A stretch of 64,000 bases of DNA, taken from contig NZ_JAATOT010000001.1 in assembly GCF_011806455.1 (NCBI RefSeq), forward strand, positions 558,001 to 622,000. The letters run 5' to 3'. The position numbers and the translations under genes are program-made. The stretch comes from Celeribacter sp. HF31. Lineage in GTDB: Bacteria; Pseudomonadota; Alphaproteobacteria; Rhodobacterales; Rhodobacteraceae. Positions 44,128 to 56,100 of the stretch are shown here, one piece after another. Positions within the stretch are counted from its first letter, which is position 1. The number at the start of each line of letters is the position of its first letter. The notes under the pieces are model-generated. The model was given only the letters and a program-made list of their open reading frames with translations. It ran no database searches and had not been told where the DNA came from.

Positions 44128-45588
44128 ATGGCGACCGAAGCGATGATCCGCGTTCTTTCCGTGACATCCGAATGTGTGCCGCTGGTGAAAACCGGCGGCT
44201 TGGCCGATGTGGCGGGGGCTTTGCCCGGCGCTTTGGCGCCTCTGGGCGTCGAGATGCGCACGCTTTTGCCGGGCTACCGCGCCGTCTTGGAGGCCCAGCC
44301 CGAGGCCGAAACGGTTTTCGAGGTCTGGGACCTCTTCGGCGGTTTTGCCCGCATTCGACGCGGCACGCTTGGCGATCAGGTGCTTTATATCCTTGATGCG
44401 CCGCATCTCTATGACCGCGACGGCTCGCTTTACATCGGCCCCGGTGGGCATGACTGGGGCGACAACGCGCAGCGCTTTGCCGCGCTCTCTCTGGCCGCTG
44501 CGATGATCGCCGCGCATGGCATTGAGGACTGGGTCCCGCAGGCGATCCATATGCACGATTGGCAGGCGGGTCTGACGCCGATCTACCTGCGCGAATTGGG
44601 CGCGGCCGAGCGGGTCAAGACGCTGATGACCATCCACAACGTCGCGTTTCAGGGCTGTTTCGGCGCCGATATGATCGGCACGCTGGGCCTGCCGCCGCAT
44701 GGGTTCACCGAGGGCGGCTATGAATATTGGGGCCAGATCTCGATGCTGAAAGCCGGGATCATGACCTCGACCAAGGTCACGACCGTCTCGCCGACCTATG
44801 CGCGCGAGCTGATGGACGGGGCTTTCGGGCTGGGGATGGAGGGGGTTCTGGCCTCTCGTGGCGCGGATTTTTCCGGCATTCTCAATGGCATCGACCTCGA
44901 TCTCTGGAAGCCGTCCTACAAATCCCCCAAGGGCAAGGACAAACACAAGGCGGCGCTGCGCGAGGAATTGCACCTGCCCGACAGCGATGGGCCTCTCTGT
45001 GTCGTGATCTCGCGGCTCACGGGGCAAAAGGGCTTTGATCTTTTGCTTGAGGCGTTGCCGATGCTCTTGGAGCAGGGCGGTCAACTGGCGCTTTTGGGCT
45101 CCGGCGAGCCGCATTTCGAGGCGGCCTTTCGCAATGCCGCAGAGAAATATCCCGGCGTCGCCGTGCGCATCGGCTACGACGAAGCCTTCGCGCGGCGTCT
45201 CATTGAGGGCGGCGATGCGATCCTCGTGCCGTCGCGCTTTGAACCCTGTGGTCTGACCCAGCTTTACGGGTTGCGGTTCGGCACCATCCCGGTGGTGACG
45301 CTCACCGGCGGGCTGGCCGACACGGTGATCAACGCCAATTCGGCAGCGCTTGCGGCGGGCGTGGCGACCGGACTGCAGGTCTATCCGATGACCAAAGAGG
45401 CGCTTTCGATGGGGCTGACCCGGCTCTGCGATCTTTACCGCGACAAAGACGTCTGGTCGCAGATGATGAAAAACGCCATGGCGCAACCCGTCGGCTGGGA
45501 CACCTCGGCCAAGGCCTATGCCGCGCTGTTCAAACAGATGGTTGAATCAGGCGAGAGCACCCGTGAGAGTGAGGGCGCCCGCGCATGA
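44128..45588 (+). CDS. glgA: Glycogen synthase GlgA (ADP-glucose type)
   Basis: The protein has 486 residues. LVKTGGLADVAGALPGAL holds the KxGGL ADP-glucose-binding loop; HMHDWQAGLTP and LVPSRFEPCGLTQLYGLRFG are GT5 motifs with the catalytic Glu. It lengthens alpha-1,4 chains. ATG 44128 with GAGGAAAAG upstream is preferred to GTG 44107. It starts 13 bases after glgC and overlaps glgX by 4. Confidence 0.95.
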   Translation: MATEAMIRVLSVTSECVPLVKTGGLADVAGALPGALAPLGVEMRTLLPGYRAVLEAQPEAETVFEVWDLFGGFARIRRGTLGDQVLYILDAPHLYDRDGSLYIGPGGHDWGDNAQRFAALSLAAAMIAAHGIEDWVPQAIHMHDWQAGLTPIYLRELGAAERVKTLMTIHNVAFQGCFGADMIGTLGLPPHGFTEGGYEYWGQISMLKAGIMTSTKVTTVSPTYARELMDGAFGLGMEGVLASRGADFSGILNGIDLDLWKPSYKSPKGKDKHKAALREELHLPDSDGPLCVVISRLTGQKGFDLLLEALPMLLEQGGQLALLGSGEPHFEAAFRNAAEKYPGVAVRIGYDEAFARRLIEGGDAILVPSRFEPCGLTQLYGLRFGTIPVVTLTGGLADTVINANSAALAAGVATGLQVYPMTKEALSMGLTRLCDLYRDKDVWSQMMKNAMAQPVGWDTSAKAYAALFKQMVESGESTRESEGARA

Positions 45589-47675
45589 GTTCCTTGACGA
45601 TCCTCGGCGGCCATGCCGCGCCTTTGGGCGCGACGTTTGACGGCGAGGGCGTCAATTTTGCAGTCTTCTCCGAACATGCGCACCGCATCACGCTCTGCCT
45701 CTTTTCGCCCGACGGGCGGGTGGAAACGCACCGGCTCGATCTGCCGGAACGCGATGGCGATGTCTGGCACGGCTATGTGCCGGGGCTTAGGCCCGGTCAG
45801 CTCTACGGGCTGCGCGCCGACGGCCCCTATGCGCCCTATGAGGGGCATCGCTTCAACTACAACAAGCTTTTGCTCGATCCCTATGCCAAACGGCTGACCC
45901 GACATCTCGACTGGCACGATGCGGTGATGGGCTACAAGGTCGGGGACAAAGAGGTCGATCTGTCCTTCGACAAACGCGATTCCGCGCGCTACATGCCGCG
46001 TTGTGTGGTCGAAGATGTGCTGTTCGCCTGGGGACGCGACAAGGCGCCGCGCACGCCGACCTCGAAATCGGTGATCTACGAGGCCCATGTCAAAGGCCTG
46101 ACGCAGCTCCACCCCGATGTGCAGCACAAGGGCAAATTCCTGGGCCTCGCCTCGGACGCCATCCTCGATCATCTGGTGAAACTCGGCGTCACGGCGATTG
46201 AGTTGCTGCCCGCGCAGGCCTTTCTCAATGACCGCTTTTTGGTCGAAAAAGGCCTGGTGAACTATTGGGGCTATCAGACGCTTGGCTTCTTCGCCCCTGA
46301 TCCGCGCTACCTCGCGCATGACCAGATCGCCGAGTTCCAACACATGGTCGCGCGGCTGCATTCTGCGGGCATCGAAGTGATCATGGATGTGGTCTACAAC
46401 CACACCGGCGAGGGCAACGAATTGGGTCCGACCCTGTCGTTTCGCGGCCTCGACAACCGAAGCTATTACCGCCTCGCCGACAATCCGCGCTACTACATCA
46501 ACGACACCGGCACCGGCAACACGCTCAACATCGACCACCCGATGGTGCTGCGCATGGTGTTGGACAGCCTGCGATATTGGGTCGAGGAGATGCATGTCGA
46601 TGGCTTCCGCTTTGACCTTTGCACCACTTTGGGTCGCACGCCGACCGGCTTTGACCGGGGCGCCAGTTTTTTCGACGCGATCCGTCAGGACCCGGTGCTG
46701 ACCCGCGTCAAACTCATCGCCGAACCGTGGGACATCGGCCCCGGTGGCTATCGCGTCGGGGGCTTTCCGCCGCCGTTTTTGGAATGGAACGACAAGTTTC
46801 GTGACGGCATCCGGCGGTTCTGGCGCGGGGACGCGGGGCACGTTGCGGTGCTGGCCGACCGCATCACCGGCTCTGCGCTGCAATTCGACCATTCGGGGCG
46901 GCCGGCCACGACATCGGTCAATTTCGTCACCGCGCATGACGGGTTCACGTTGATGGATGTGGTCAGCTACACCCAGAAACACAACGAAGCCAATGGCGAG
47001 GGCAACCGTGACGGCCATGGCGACAACGCCTCGGACAATATGGGCACCGAAGGCCCGACTGACGATCCCGCGATCCTGGCGGCCCGCGCGCAACGGCGGC
47101 GTAACCTCTTGGCGACCGTGCTGTTTTCCCAAGGCACGCCGATGCTCTTGGCCGGAGACGAGTTGGGCAACAGCCAAAAGGGCAACAACAACGCCTATTG
47201 TCAGGACAATGAAATCGGTTGGATCGACTGGTCGCAATCCGATCCCGCGTTCCTCGATTTCGTCCGGCGTCTGATCGCGTTCCGGCGCGAACACCCGATC
47301 CTGCGCCAGAAACGGTTCCTGCACGCCCGCGAACGTATCGTCGATGGCATTGAGGATCTGTTCTGGTGGCGGGCCAATGGCGCGCCGATGACGGATGAGG
47401 ATTGGGCCTGGTCCGATCTGAAAACGCTCTGTGTCGAGATGCGGATCGCCTCGGGCACGCCGGCCTATGCGCAGCGCGAAGAGGCCCTGTTCCTGATTTT
47501 CAACCGTGGCCCTGCGGTGCCTGTCCATCTCCCGGCCTGCCCGGATGGGCGGCGCTGGCGGCTTTGGATCGACACGGCGCACCCGGAGATCGACGGCGAA
47601 GTGGTCGATGCACCGATGATACAGGCTGCCTGCGAGAGCACATTGGTTCTGGAACTGGAGGCCTATAATGACTGA
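45585..47675 (+). CDS. glgX: Glycogen debranching enzyme GlgX
   Basis: The protein has 696 residues. GVNFAVFSEHAHRITLCLF is the N-terminal CBM48-like part. The GH13 isoamylase-type barrel shows MDVVYNHTGEGNE, DGFRFDLCTTLGR with the nucleophile, AEPWDIGPGGY with the acid and NFVTAHDGFTL. It cuts alpha-1,6 branches left after phosphorylase action. Starts as ATGA within the glgA stop and ends 8 bases inside malQ. Confidence 0.94.
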   Translation: MSSLTILGGHAAPLGATFDGEGVNFAVFSEHAHRITLCLFSPDGRVETHRLDLPERDGDVWHGYVPGLRPGQLYGLRADGPYAPYEGHRFNYNKLLLDPYAKRLTRHLDWHDAVMGYKVGDKEVDLSFDKRDSARYMPRCVVEDVLFAWGRDKAPRTPTSKSVIYEAHVKGLTQLHPDVQHKGKFLGLASDAILDHLVKLGVTAIELLPAQAFLNDRFLVEKGLVNYWGYQTLGFFAPDPRYLAHDQIAEFQHMVARLHSAGIEVIMDVVYNHTGEGNELGPTLSFRGLDNRSYYRLADNPRYYINDTGTGNTLNIDHPMVLRMVLDSLRYWVEEMHVDGFRFDLCTTLGRTPTGFDRGASFFDAIRQDPVLTRVKLIAEPWDIGPGGYRVGGFPPPFLEWNDKFRDGIRRFWRGDAGHVAVLADRITGSALQFDHSGRPATTSVNFVTAHDGFTLMDVVSYTQKHNEANGEGNRDGHGDNASDNMGTEGPTDDPAILAARAQRRRNLLATVLFSQGTPMLLAGDELGNSQKGNNNAYCQDNEIGWIDWSQSDPAFLDFVRRLIAFRREHPILRQKRFLHARERIVDGIEDLFWWRANGAPMTDEDWAWSDLKTLCVEMRIASGTPAYAQREEALFLIFNRGPAVPVHLPACPDGRRWRLWIDTAHPEIDGEVVDAPMIQAACESTLVLELEAYND

Positions 47676-49557
47676 TTTGCGCCTCGAACTGGCCTATGCC
47701 CGTGGTGTTCACGCCAATTACTACGACCAGATGGGGGGCTATCATGAGACCTCCGTCGAGACGGCCGTGGCGCTTTTGGCCGCTCTCGGGATCAAGGCCG
47801 ACACAGAGGCCGAGGCCCGCGCGCATCTTGACGCGGGCGATGCCTGGCTGCCGTGGGACATCGTGTTCGAGGCGGGGACCAAGCCTTGGGTCGACATCGG
47901 AGAGGCCACTTGGCGTCTGACTTTTGAGGACGGCACAAAGACCGAAGGGCGGGGCGTCGGAAGCCTGCCGTTGGTGCCCTTGGGCATCCATCACCTCGTG
48001 GCCGATCTACCGCATGGCGCCCAGCGGATCACGCTTTTGGCGGCGCCTTCGACGATCCCCTTGCCGGAGCGTGCATGGGGCATGACCGTGCCGCTTTATG
48101 CGCTTTCCCCCGAGGGCATCGGCTCTTACGACGACCTTCTGCCGCTGGTGCAGGGGCTGGGCGAAAGAGGCGGCAGTTTTCTGGGCATGAACCCGGTGCA
48201 TGCGGGCTTTCCTGCCGATCCCGGCCTCTTTAGCCCCTATACGCCGTCGCATCGTCGCCGTCTCAATGTGTTGCATCTCAAGACCTCGGGCGGGGCCTCG
48301 GACCGGCTTGTGGACTATGAAAACGACGGTCCGGCGCGGCTTGTGGCTCTGCGCGAGGCGTTTGAAAAGGACAAATCTTCCAAAGCGTTCACGGCCTATC
48401 TTGAGGCCGAGGGGCGCTCGCTCGAAACCTTCGCCCTGCATCAGGCGCTGTCGGATCGTTTCGGGCCGTTCTGGTCGGGTTGGCCGGAGGCCTATCAGGA
48501 CCCGGAAAGCCCGGAGTGCACCGCTGCGCGTGCCGAGTTGAAAGCCGAGATCGGCTTTCACAGCTGGCTGCAATGGCGGGCCGAGGCGGCCCTCACAGAG
48601 GCGCAGGCGCAGGCCAAAGCGGCGGGCATGACCCATGGGCTTTACGTCGATCTGGCGGTCGGCACCCATCCGCATGGCGCCGAAACCTGGGAAGATCGCG
48701 ACAGCTTTGCCTTTGGGGCATCCTTGGGTGCGCCGCCAGATGCCTTCTCCTCCGAGGGGCAGAACTGGGGCCTCGCACCGTTCAATCCGATCACGCTCCG
48801 GGACAAGGCCTATGCGCCTCTGGCGGAAACCTTCGCGCGGCAACTGCGCGTCTCGGGCATGCTGCGGGTCGATCACATCCTTGGCTTTGAGCGCACTTTC
48901 TGGGTGCCGCAAAACGCGCCCGGCTCCTATGTGACCATGCCGCGCGACTCGATGCTCGCGGTCGCCCGGATCGAGGCGGCGCGCGGCAATGGTGGCGCGG
49001 GCGGGATCATCATCGGTGAGGATTTGGGCAATATTCCCGACGGGCTGCGCGATGCGCTGGCCGGGTCGGGGGTCTTGGGCTGTCGCGTGGCGATGTTCGA
49101 GCGCTGGCAATGGGACGACCCGGAATTCAAACCGGCGCAGGATTATGACGAGGCGGCGATCGCGTCGTTTTCGACCCATGACCTGCCGACCTGGATGGGG
49201 TGGCGTCAAGGCGCCGACATCACGGCGCGCGCCCGCATCGGCAGCCTCGACAATGCCCAGACCTCGAAAGATCAGGGCCACCGCGCCCGCGAGGTCGAGG
49301 CGCTTGATCGGCTTTTGCCCGAGGTGGAGCTGAGCACCGGGCAGGATGCGCTGCATGGCTTTCTGGCCCGGACGCCCTCGCGACTTGTCGCGGTGCAAGC
49401 CGAAGTGATTCTTGATATGGTGGACCAACAGAACCTGCCGGGGACCACCAGTGAATACCCGAACTGGCGGCTCAGGCTGCCGGGCGGCGCCAAGGCGCTT
49501 GCCACCCATAAGAAACTGGACCGTGTGGCCGAGATCATGCGCCAGAACGACCGATAA
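47668..49557 (+). CDS. malQ: 4-alpha-glucanotransferase MalQ
   Basis: The protein has 629 residues, a GH77 amylomaltase. MTHGLYVDLAVGTHPHG, FSSEGQNWGLAPFNP, SGMLRVDHILGFERTFWVP (catalytic Asp), IIIGEDLGNIPDGL (catalytic Glu) and FSTHDLPTWMGW are clear. It rearranges malto-oligosaccharides released by GlgX. The start lies within the glgX end, so the genes are coupled. Confidence 0.93.
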   Translation: MTDLRLELAYARGVHANYYDQMGGYHETSVETAVALLAALGIKADTEAEARAHLDAGDAWLPWDIVFEAGTKPWVDIGEATWRLTFEDGTKTEGRGVGSLPLVPLGIHHLVADLPHGAQRITLLAAPSTIPLPERAWGMTVPLYALSPEGIGSYDDLLPLVQGLGERGGSFLGMNPVHAGFPADPGLFSPYTPSHRRRLNVLHLKTSGGASDRLVDYENDGPARLVALREAFEKDKSSKAFTAYLEAEGRSLETFALHQALSDRFGPFWSGWPEAYQDPESPECTAARAELKAEIGFHSWLQWRAEAALTEAQAQAKAAGMTHGLYVDLAVGTHPHGAETWEDRDSFAFGASLGAPPDAFSSEGQNWGLAPFNPITLRDKAYAPLAETFARQLRVSGMLRVDHILGFERTFWVPQNAPGSYVTMPRDSMLAVARIEAARGNGGAGGIIIGEDLGNIPDGLRDALAGSGVLGCRVAMFERWQWDDPEFKPAQDYDEAAIASFSTHDLPTWMGWRQGADITARARIGSLDNAQTSKDQGHRAREVEALDRLLPEVELSTGQDALHGFLARTPSRLVAVQAEVILDMVDQQNLPGTTSEYPNWRLRLPGGAKALATHKKLDRVAEIMRQNDR

Positions 49558-51216
<1,659 letters not shown>

Positions 51217-51237
51217 GCTTTGTCTCAGAGGACGATG

Positions 51238-51265
51238 AAAGCCGGGGCATTGCCTCGGCTTTTTT
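51238..51265 (+). terminator. Rho-independent terminator of the glycogen operon
   Basis: AAAGCCGGGGC and GCCTCGGCTTT flank ATT, followed by a run of T. It stands between pgm and the convergent mntH gene. Confidence 0.85.
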
Positions 51266-51276
51266 AGTGCGCTCGT

Positions 51277-52620
51277 TCAATTCGCAAGGAAGGGGATGGG
51301 CAGGCCAAAGGTCTCGGCCAACAACACGAAGTTGAGGCCCAAAACCGCGCAAGCGCCCAAGACGGCCAGCACGCGCAGCACCGGCCCGATCCGAAACGCC
51401 CCCATCACGTCGCGACGCGCGGAGAAATACAAGAGCGCCAGCATCGGTACGGGCAGGGCGATGGACAGAACCACCTGCGACATGACCAAGGCCTCGGTGG
51501 CGTTCACCCCCATGGCGACCACGGCAAAGGCGGGGACCATGGTGATCAGGCGCCTGAGCCAGATCGGGATGCGGATGTGCAGGAACCCTTGCATGATCAT
51601 TTGACCCGCCATGGTGCCCACAACCGACGAAGAAATCCCCGAAGCAATCAGCGAGGTCAGGAAAATCGCAGCGGCCGCCGCGCCCAACAGCGGCGTGAGC
51701 GTGTGATAGGCGGTTTCGATCTCGGCCACCTCGGAATGGCCTTGGTGAAAGGCGCTGGCGGCCATCATGACCATCGCCATATTGACCATGCCGGCGACGG
51801 CGAGGGCCAGAACGACCTCGGTATTGGAATAGCTCAACACGCGCCGCCGGTCGGCGTCGTCCCGCATCACGGCGCGCGATTGCGTCAGGCCGGAGTGCAG
51901 GTAGATCGCATGCGGCATCACGGTCGCGCCGATGATGCCGACGGCGATGGTCAGCGCCGCCGCATCGGGCAGATTGGGCGTCACAAGGCCGGTCGCCGTG
52001 GCGCCCCAGTCGATGGGGGCGATGAGGATTTCCGCGAGATAACACAGGCCGATGAGGCCGACCATGGCGCCGATGATCAGCTCCATCGGGCGAAAGCCGC
52101 GGCCCTCGAAAATCAGGATGCCATAGGTCACGATCGCGGTGATGCCCATGCCGACGATCAGCGGCAGGTTGAACAGAAGCGCAAGCCCGATGGCACCGCC
52201 CAGGAATTCCGCGAGATCGGTGGCCATGGCGGCCACCTCGCTCACCGCCCACATCACCCAGACCAGAGGCCGGGGCAGGTGGTCGCGGGACAGTTCGGCG
52301 AGGTTCTTGCCGGTGACGATGCCCAACCGTGCGGAGAGCGCCTGAAACAGCATGGCGATGAGGTTGGCCAAGAGCACGACCCAGAGAAGCGTATAGCCAT
52401 AACCCGCGCCGGCTTGGATGTTGGTCGCGTAGTTTCCGGGGTCCATATAGGCGACAGAGGCGATGATCGCGGGACCGGCAAAGAGCAACCGACTGCGCCA
52501 GCCGTGGCGCTGTCCGGTGAGGACGGCGGTGATACCGCTTTGGGTTCTGCGCGTCAGGTCTTGGCGGTTTGAGCTCTGCCGGGCTGCGTTTTGGCGTGTC
52601 GCGTTTTGCATTGGACTCAC
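51277..52620 (-). CDS. mntH: Mn(II) transporter MntH (Nramp family)
   Basis: The protein has 447 residues and about 11 membrane helices. SVAYMDPGNYATNIQAG is the metal-binding DPGN of helix 1 and GATVMPHAIYLHSGL the MPH of helix 6, both intact. It imports Mn2+ with protons. GTG 52620 follows AAGG by 8 bases; an ATG at 52611 is possible. The first 35 residues are rich in Gln, Arg and Asn and are a soluble tail. It is divergent from mntR with palindromes in the gap. Confidence 0.93.
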   Translation of the reverse strand: MSPMQNATRQNAARQSSNRQDLTRRTQSGITAVLTGQRHGWRSRLLFAGPAIIASVAYMDPGNYATNIQAGAGYGYTLLWVVLLANLIAMLFQALSARLGIVTGKNLAELSRDHLPRPLVWVMWAVSEVAAMATDLAEFLGGAIGLALLFNLPLIVGMGITAIVTYGILIFEGRGFRPMELIIGAMVGLIGLCYLAEILIAPIDWGATATGLVTPNLPDAAALTIAVGIIGATVMPHAIYLHSGLTQSRAVMRDDADRRRVLSYSNTEVVLALAVAGMVNMAMVMMAASAFHQGHSEVAEIETAYHTLTPLLGAAAAAIFLTSLIASGISSSVVGTMAGQMIMQGFLHIRIPIWLRRLITMVPAFAVVAMGVNATEALVMSQVVLSIALPVPMLALLYFSARRDVMGAFRIGPVLRVLAVLGACAVLGLNFVLLAETFGLPIPFLAN

Positions 52621-52631
52621 ATCTATTGCCT

Positions 52632-52658
52632 TATAGATGATCTATAGCCTATGCTATA
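52632..52658. promoter_or_regulatory. Overlapping palindromes, candidate MntR operator
   Basis: TATAGAT-G-ATCTATA (52632-52646) is a perfect palindrome; TATAGC-CTAT-GCTATA (52643-52658) overlaps it by four bases. Both lie in the 86-base gap between mntH and mntR, the first ending just upstream of the mntH ribosome site. MntR bound here could block mntH when Mn is plentiful. Confidence 0.65.
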
Positions 52659-52706
52659 TTTAAATCAATCGAAGTTTTCGCAGGCGCAGCAAAAGGGGAG
52701 AGGGCG

Positions 52707-53117
52707 ATGACAGAGGTGGAGCAGGCGGATCGCTTTGCCCGCGCGCGGGAGGCGCAATCCGTGGCCCTCATTGAAGATTACGTCGAGATGATCGGCGATC
52801 TGATCGCGGAGCTGGGCGAGGCGCGGGTGGCGGACATCGCCGAACGCATGGGCGTGGCGCAACCGACCGCGACCAAGGCGATTGCGCGTCTCAAACGCGA
52901 CGGCTTTGCCACCTCGCGGCCTTATCGCGGCGTGTTCCTGACCGAAGAGGGCGCAGAGCTGGCCGAGCGCGTGCGGGCGCGACATCGCACCGTGGTGGCG
53001 CTTTTGGTGGCGGTGGGGGTGCCCGAGGAGATCGCGGAATTGGATGCCGAAGGGATCGAACATCACGTCTCAGAGCAATCTCTGAAAGCCTTCGAAGACT
53101 TCTTGCAGGGCAAATAA
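52707..53117 (+). CDS. mntR: Manganese-responsive regulator MntR (DtxR family)
   Basis: The protein has 136 residues. A winged helix (RVADIAERMGVAQPTATKAI) is followed by FLTEEGAELAERVRARHRTV and the metal-binding dimerisation part with DAEGIEHHVSEQSL (Glu and His ligands). It has no C-terminal SH3-like domain, matching the short MntR type. It should repress mntH when Mn2+ is bound. AAAAGGGGAG precedes the ATG. Confidence 0.92.
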   Translation: MTEVEQADRFARAREAQSVALIEDYVEMIGDLIAELGEARVADIAERMGVAQPTATKAIARLKRDGFATSRPYRGVFLTEEGAELAERVRARHRTVVALLVAVGVPEEIAELDAEGIEHHVSEQSLKAFEDFLQGK

Positions 53118-53136
53118 TCAGAAGGTCGGAAACGAA

Positions 53137-53164
53137 AAAGGCCGGGCATCACGCCCGGCCTTTC
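53137..53164. terminator. Bidirectional terminator between mntR and the RND pump gene
   Basis: AAAGGCCGGGC (53137-53147) and GCCCGGCCTTT (53153-53163) are perfect arms around ATCAC, with A and T runs on either side. Confidence 0.8.
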
Positions 53165-53181
53165 GCTGTTTGTGGTGCGGA

Positions 53182-56100
53182 TCAGGCCGCTTTCTTTTTG
53201 CCGCCGAAGATCTTGAAGATGATCACGAAGAACAGCGGCACGAAGAGGATGCCCAGAACCGTGCCGGTGATGGTGCCGCCGAGCACGGCAGCCCCCACGG
53301 CCATCCGGCCACCGGCGCCCGCGCCCGTGGACAGAACCAGCGGCACAACGCCCAAGGAGAAGGCCATGGAGGTCATGATGATCGGGCGGAAACGCTGTTT
53401 CGCGGCGGTGAGCACGGCCTCGAGGAGCGGCGTGCCGGCCTCGACCTGTTCTCTTGCAAATTCGACGATCAGAATGGCGTTTTTCCCGGTCAGACCGATC
53501 ACGGTCAAAAGACCCACCTGAAAGAACACACCGTTCTGGAAGCCGAAATGCCAGGCGGTGAAGAGCGTGCCCAGGATCCCCACCGGCATGGCGAGCATGA
53601 CGGAGAAGGGGATCGCCCAGCTTTCATAAAGCGCCGCGAGACAGAAGAAGATCGCCGCCAGAGAGAGCATGTAGAGCATCGGCGCTTGCGAGCCGGATTC
53701 GCGTTCTTCGAGCGACAGACCGGTCCAGGCCACGGCAAAGTTGCCGGGGATCTGCGCCACGAGGCTCTCGATTTCCGCCATCGCTTCGCCGGTGGAGACG
53801 CCCGGAGCAGGGGAGCCCTGAATCTGCATCGACGGCGTGCCGTTGTAGCGGTTCAGACCCTGCGGCCCGTAGATCCAGCGCTCGGAGGTGAAGTTCGAGA
53901 ACGGCACCAGCTCGCCGGAGCTGTTGCGGACCCGCCATTTTTGCAGATCGCTCGGGGTGGCGCGGGAATCCGGTTCGCCCTGAACATAAACGCGTTTGGT
54001 GCGGCCCTGGTCGTTGAAGTCGTTGACATAGGAGCCCGCCATGGCGATCGACAGCGTGTTGCCGACCTCGGAGGGGTTGACCCCCATGGCACCCGCCGCA
54101 CGCCAGTCGATGTCCAGCTTGAACTGGGTCGCATCCTCCTGGCCCGAAGGACGCACCGAGGCAATCAGCGGGCTTTGTGTCGCCATGCCCAAAAGCATGT
54201 TGCGCGCCTCCAAGAGCTGTTCGTGGCTCTGACCGGCCGGGGCCTGAATATAGAAGTCAAAGCCCGAGACGTTGCCCAGTTCGATCACCGCAGGCGGCAC
54301 GATGGGGAAGGCCATGGCTTCCTGAATGCCCATCATCGCCGGGAAGGCGCGGCCTGCCATGGCTTGGACGGATTGCTGTGCCTCGGGGCGTTCTTCCCAG
54401 TCTTTCAGGCGGACAAAGGCGAGGCCGTTGTTTTGCCCCACACCGGAGAAAGAGAAGCCGACGACGGAGAAGACCGAGTCCACGTTATCGCTCTCGGCGG
54501 AGAGGAAATAGTCGCGGATCTGGTCGGTGGCGGCCTGGGTGTTTTCTACGGTGGAACCCGACGGGCCTTGGACCAGCGCCATCATGATGCCCTGGTCTTC
54601 GTCCGGCAGGAACCCGGTGGGCGTCTGCATGAAGAGCCAGACGATGCCACCGCCCATCAGGGCATAAACGGCCACCATGCGCAGCGGACGGCGGATGATG
54701 TAGCCGACCGTGCCGCCGTAGCCGCCAGAGATTTTGTCGAAAGCTTTGTTGAACCAACCAAACGGTCCTCGCGACGCGTGATGCGCGTCCTTGCCACGCA
54801 GAATTGTGGCGCAAAGGGCGGGTGTCAGGGTCAAAGCGACCAGAACGGAGAGCATCATCGCGGAGACGATGGTGATCGAGAACTGGCGATAAATCACGCC
54901 GGTGGAGCCGCCGAAGAAGGCCATGGGCACGAACACTGCGGAGAGCACCAATGCGATGCCGACGAGGGCGCCGGTGATCTGGCCCATGGATTTCTTGGTG
55001 GCTTCACGAGGGCCGAGGCCTTCCTCTTCCATGATGCGTTCGACGTTTTCCACCACAACGATGGCGTCATCGACCAAAAGACCGATGGCGAGCACCATGG
55101 CGAGCATGGTGAGCACGTTGATGGTAAAGCCGAAGGCCGCGAGGATGGCGAAGGTGCCAAGGATAACCACCGGCACGGCGAGCGTCGGGATGAGCGTCGC
55201 GCGGAGGTTTTGCAGGAACAGGAGCATCACGAAGAACACCAGAACGATGGCTTCGATCAGGGTTTTCTGTACCTCGTGAATCGAGATTTCGATGAAGGGC
55301 GTGGTGTCGTAGGGGATCACATAGGTCATGCCCTCGGGGAAATATTGGGCATAGTCCTCGATCTTTTCCCGCACGCGATGCGAGGTGTCGAGCGCGTTGG
55401 CGCCGGGTGCCAACTGGATCGCCATGCCGGAGGCCGGTTTGCCGTTAAATTCCGCAATAGTCATGTAGTTTTCCGCGCCCACTTCGACACGGGCCACATC
55501 GTCGAGCAACACAAGCCCGCCGTTCTGTTCCGAGCGCAGGATGATGTTGCGGAAATCTTCCGGCGTTTCCAAAAGGGACTGCGCCGTAAGCGTCGCGGTA
55601 AAGGCCTGACCGTCGGGCGAGGGCAAGGAGCCGAAAGAGCCAGCGGAAATCTGGGCGTTATAGCCGGAGATGGCACCGGTCACATCCGTCGGCGTCATGT
55701 CAAACGCGGCAAGTTTCGACGGATCCAGCCAGATGCGCATCGCGTATTTCGCGCCGAACACCTGTGTGCCGCCCACGCCTTCGATCCGACTGAAGGCATC
55801 CACGAGGTTGGAGTTGAGATAGTCCGAGAGGTCGGCCTGGTCCATGCTGCCGTCTTCGGAAATCACCCCGATCACCATCAGGAAGCCAGCGGAAGATTTT
55901 TCCACCGTCACACCTTGGCGCTGCACCGCATCGGGCAACAGCGCCGTGGCCTGTGACAGTTTGTTCTGCACCTGCACCTGCGCGATGTCCGGGTCCGTGC
56001 CGGTCTCGAACGTCAGCGTGATCTGCGCCGAGCCCGAAGAGGTGGAGGACGAGGACATGTAACGCATGCCGTCGAGACCCGTCATCTGTTGTTCGATGAT

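Noticed and set aside
45516..47582. A 688-codon minus-strand frame opposite glgX
   Set aside because: Antisense shadow; no motif and no ribosome site.
53170..55956. A 928-codon plus-strand frame opposite the RND permease
   Set aside because: Antisense shadow; extreme His/Glu/Asp/Gly composition and no domain.
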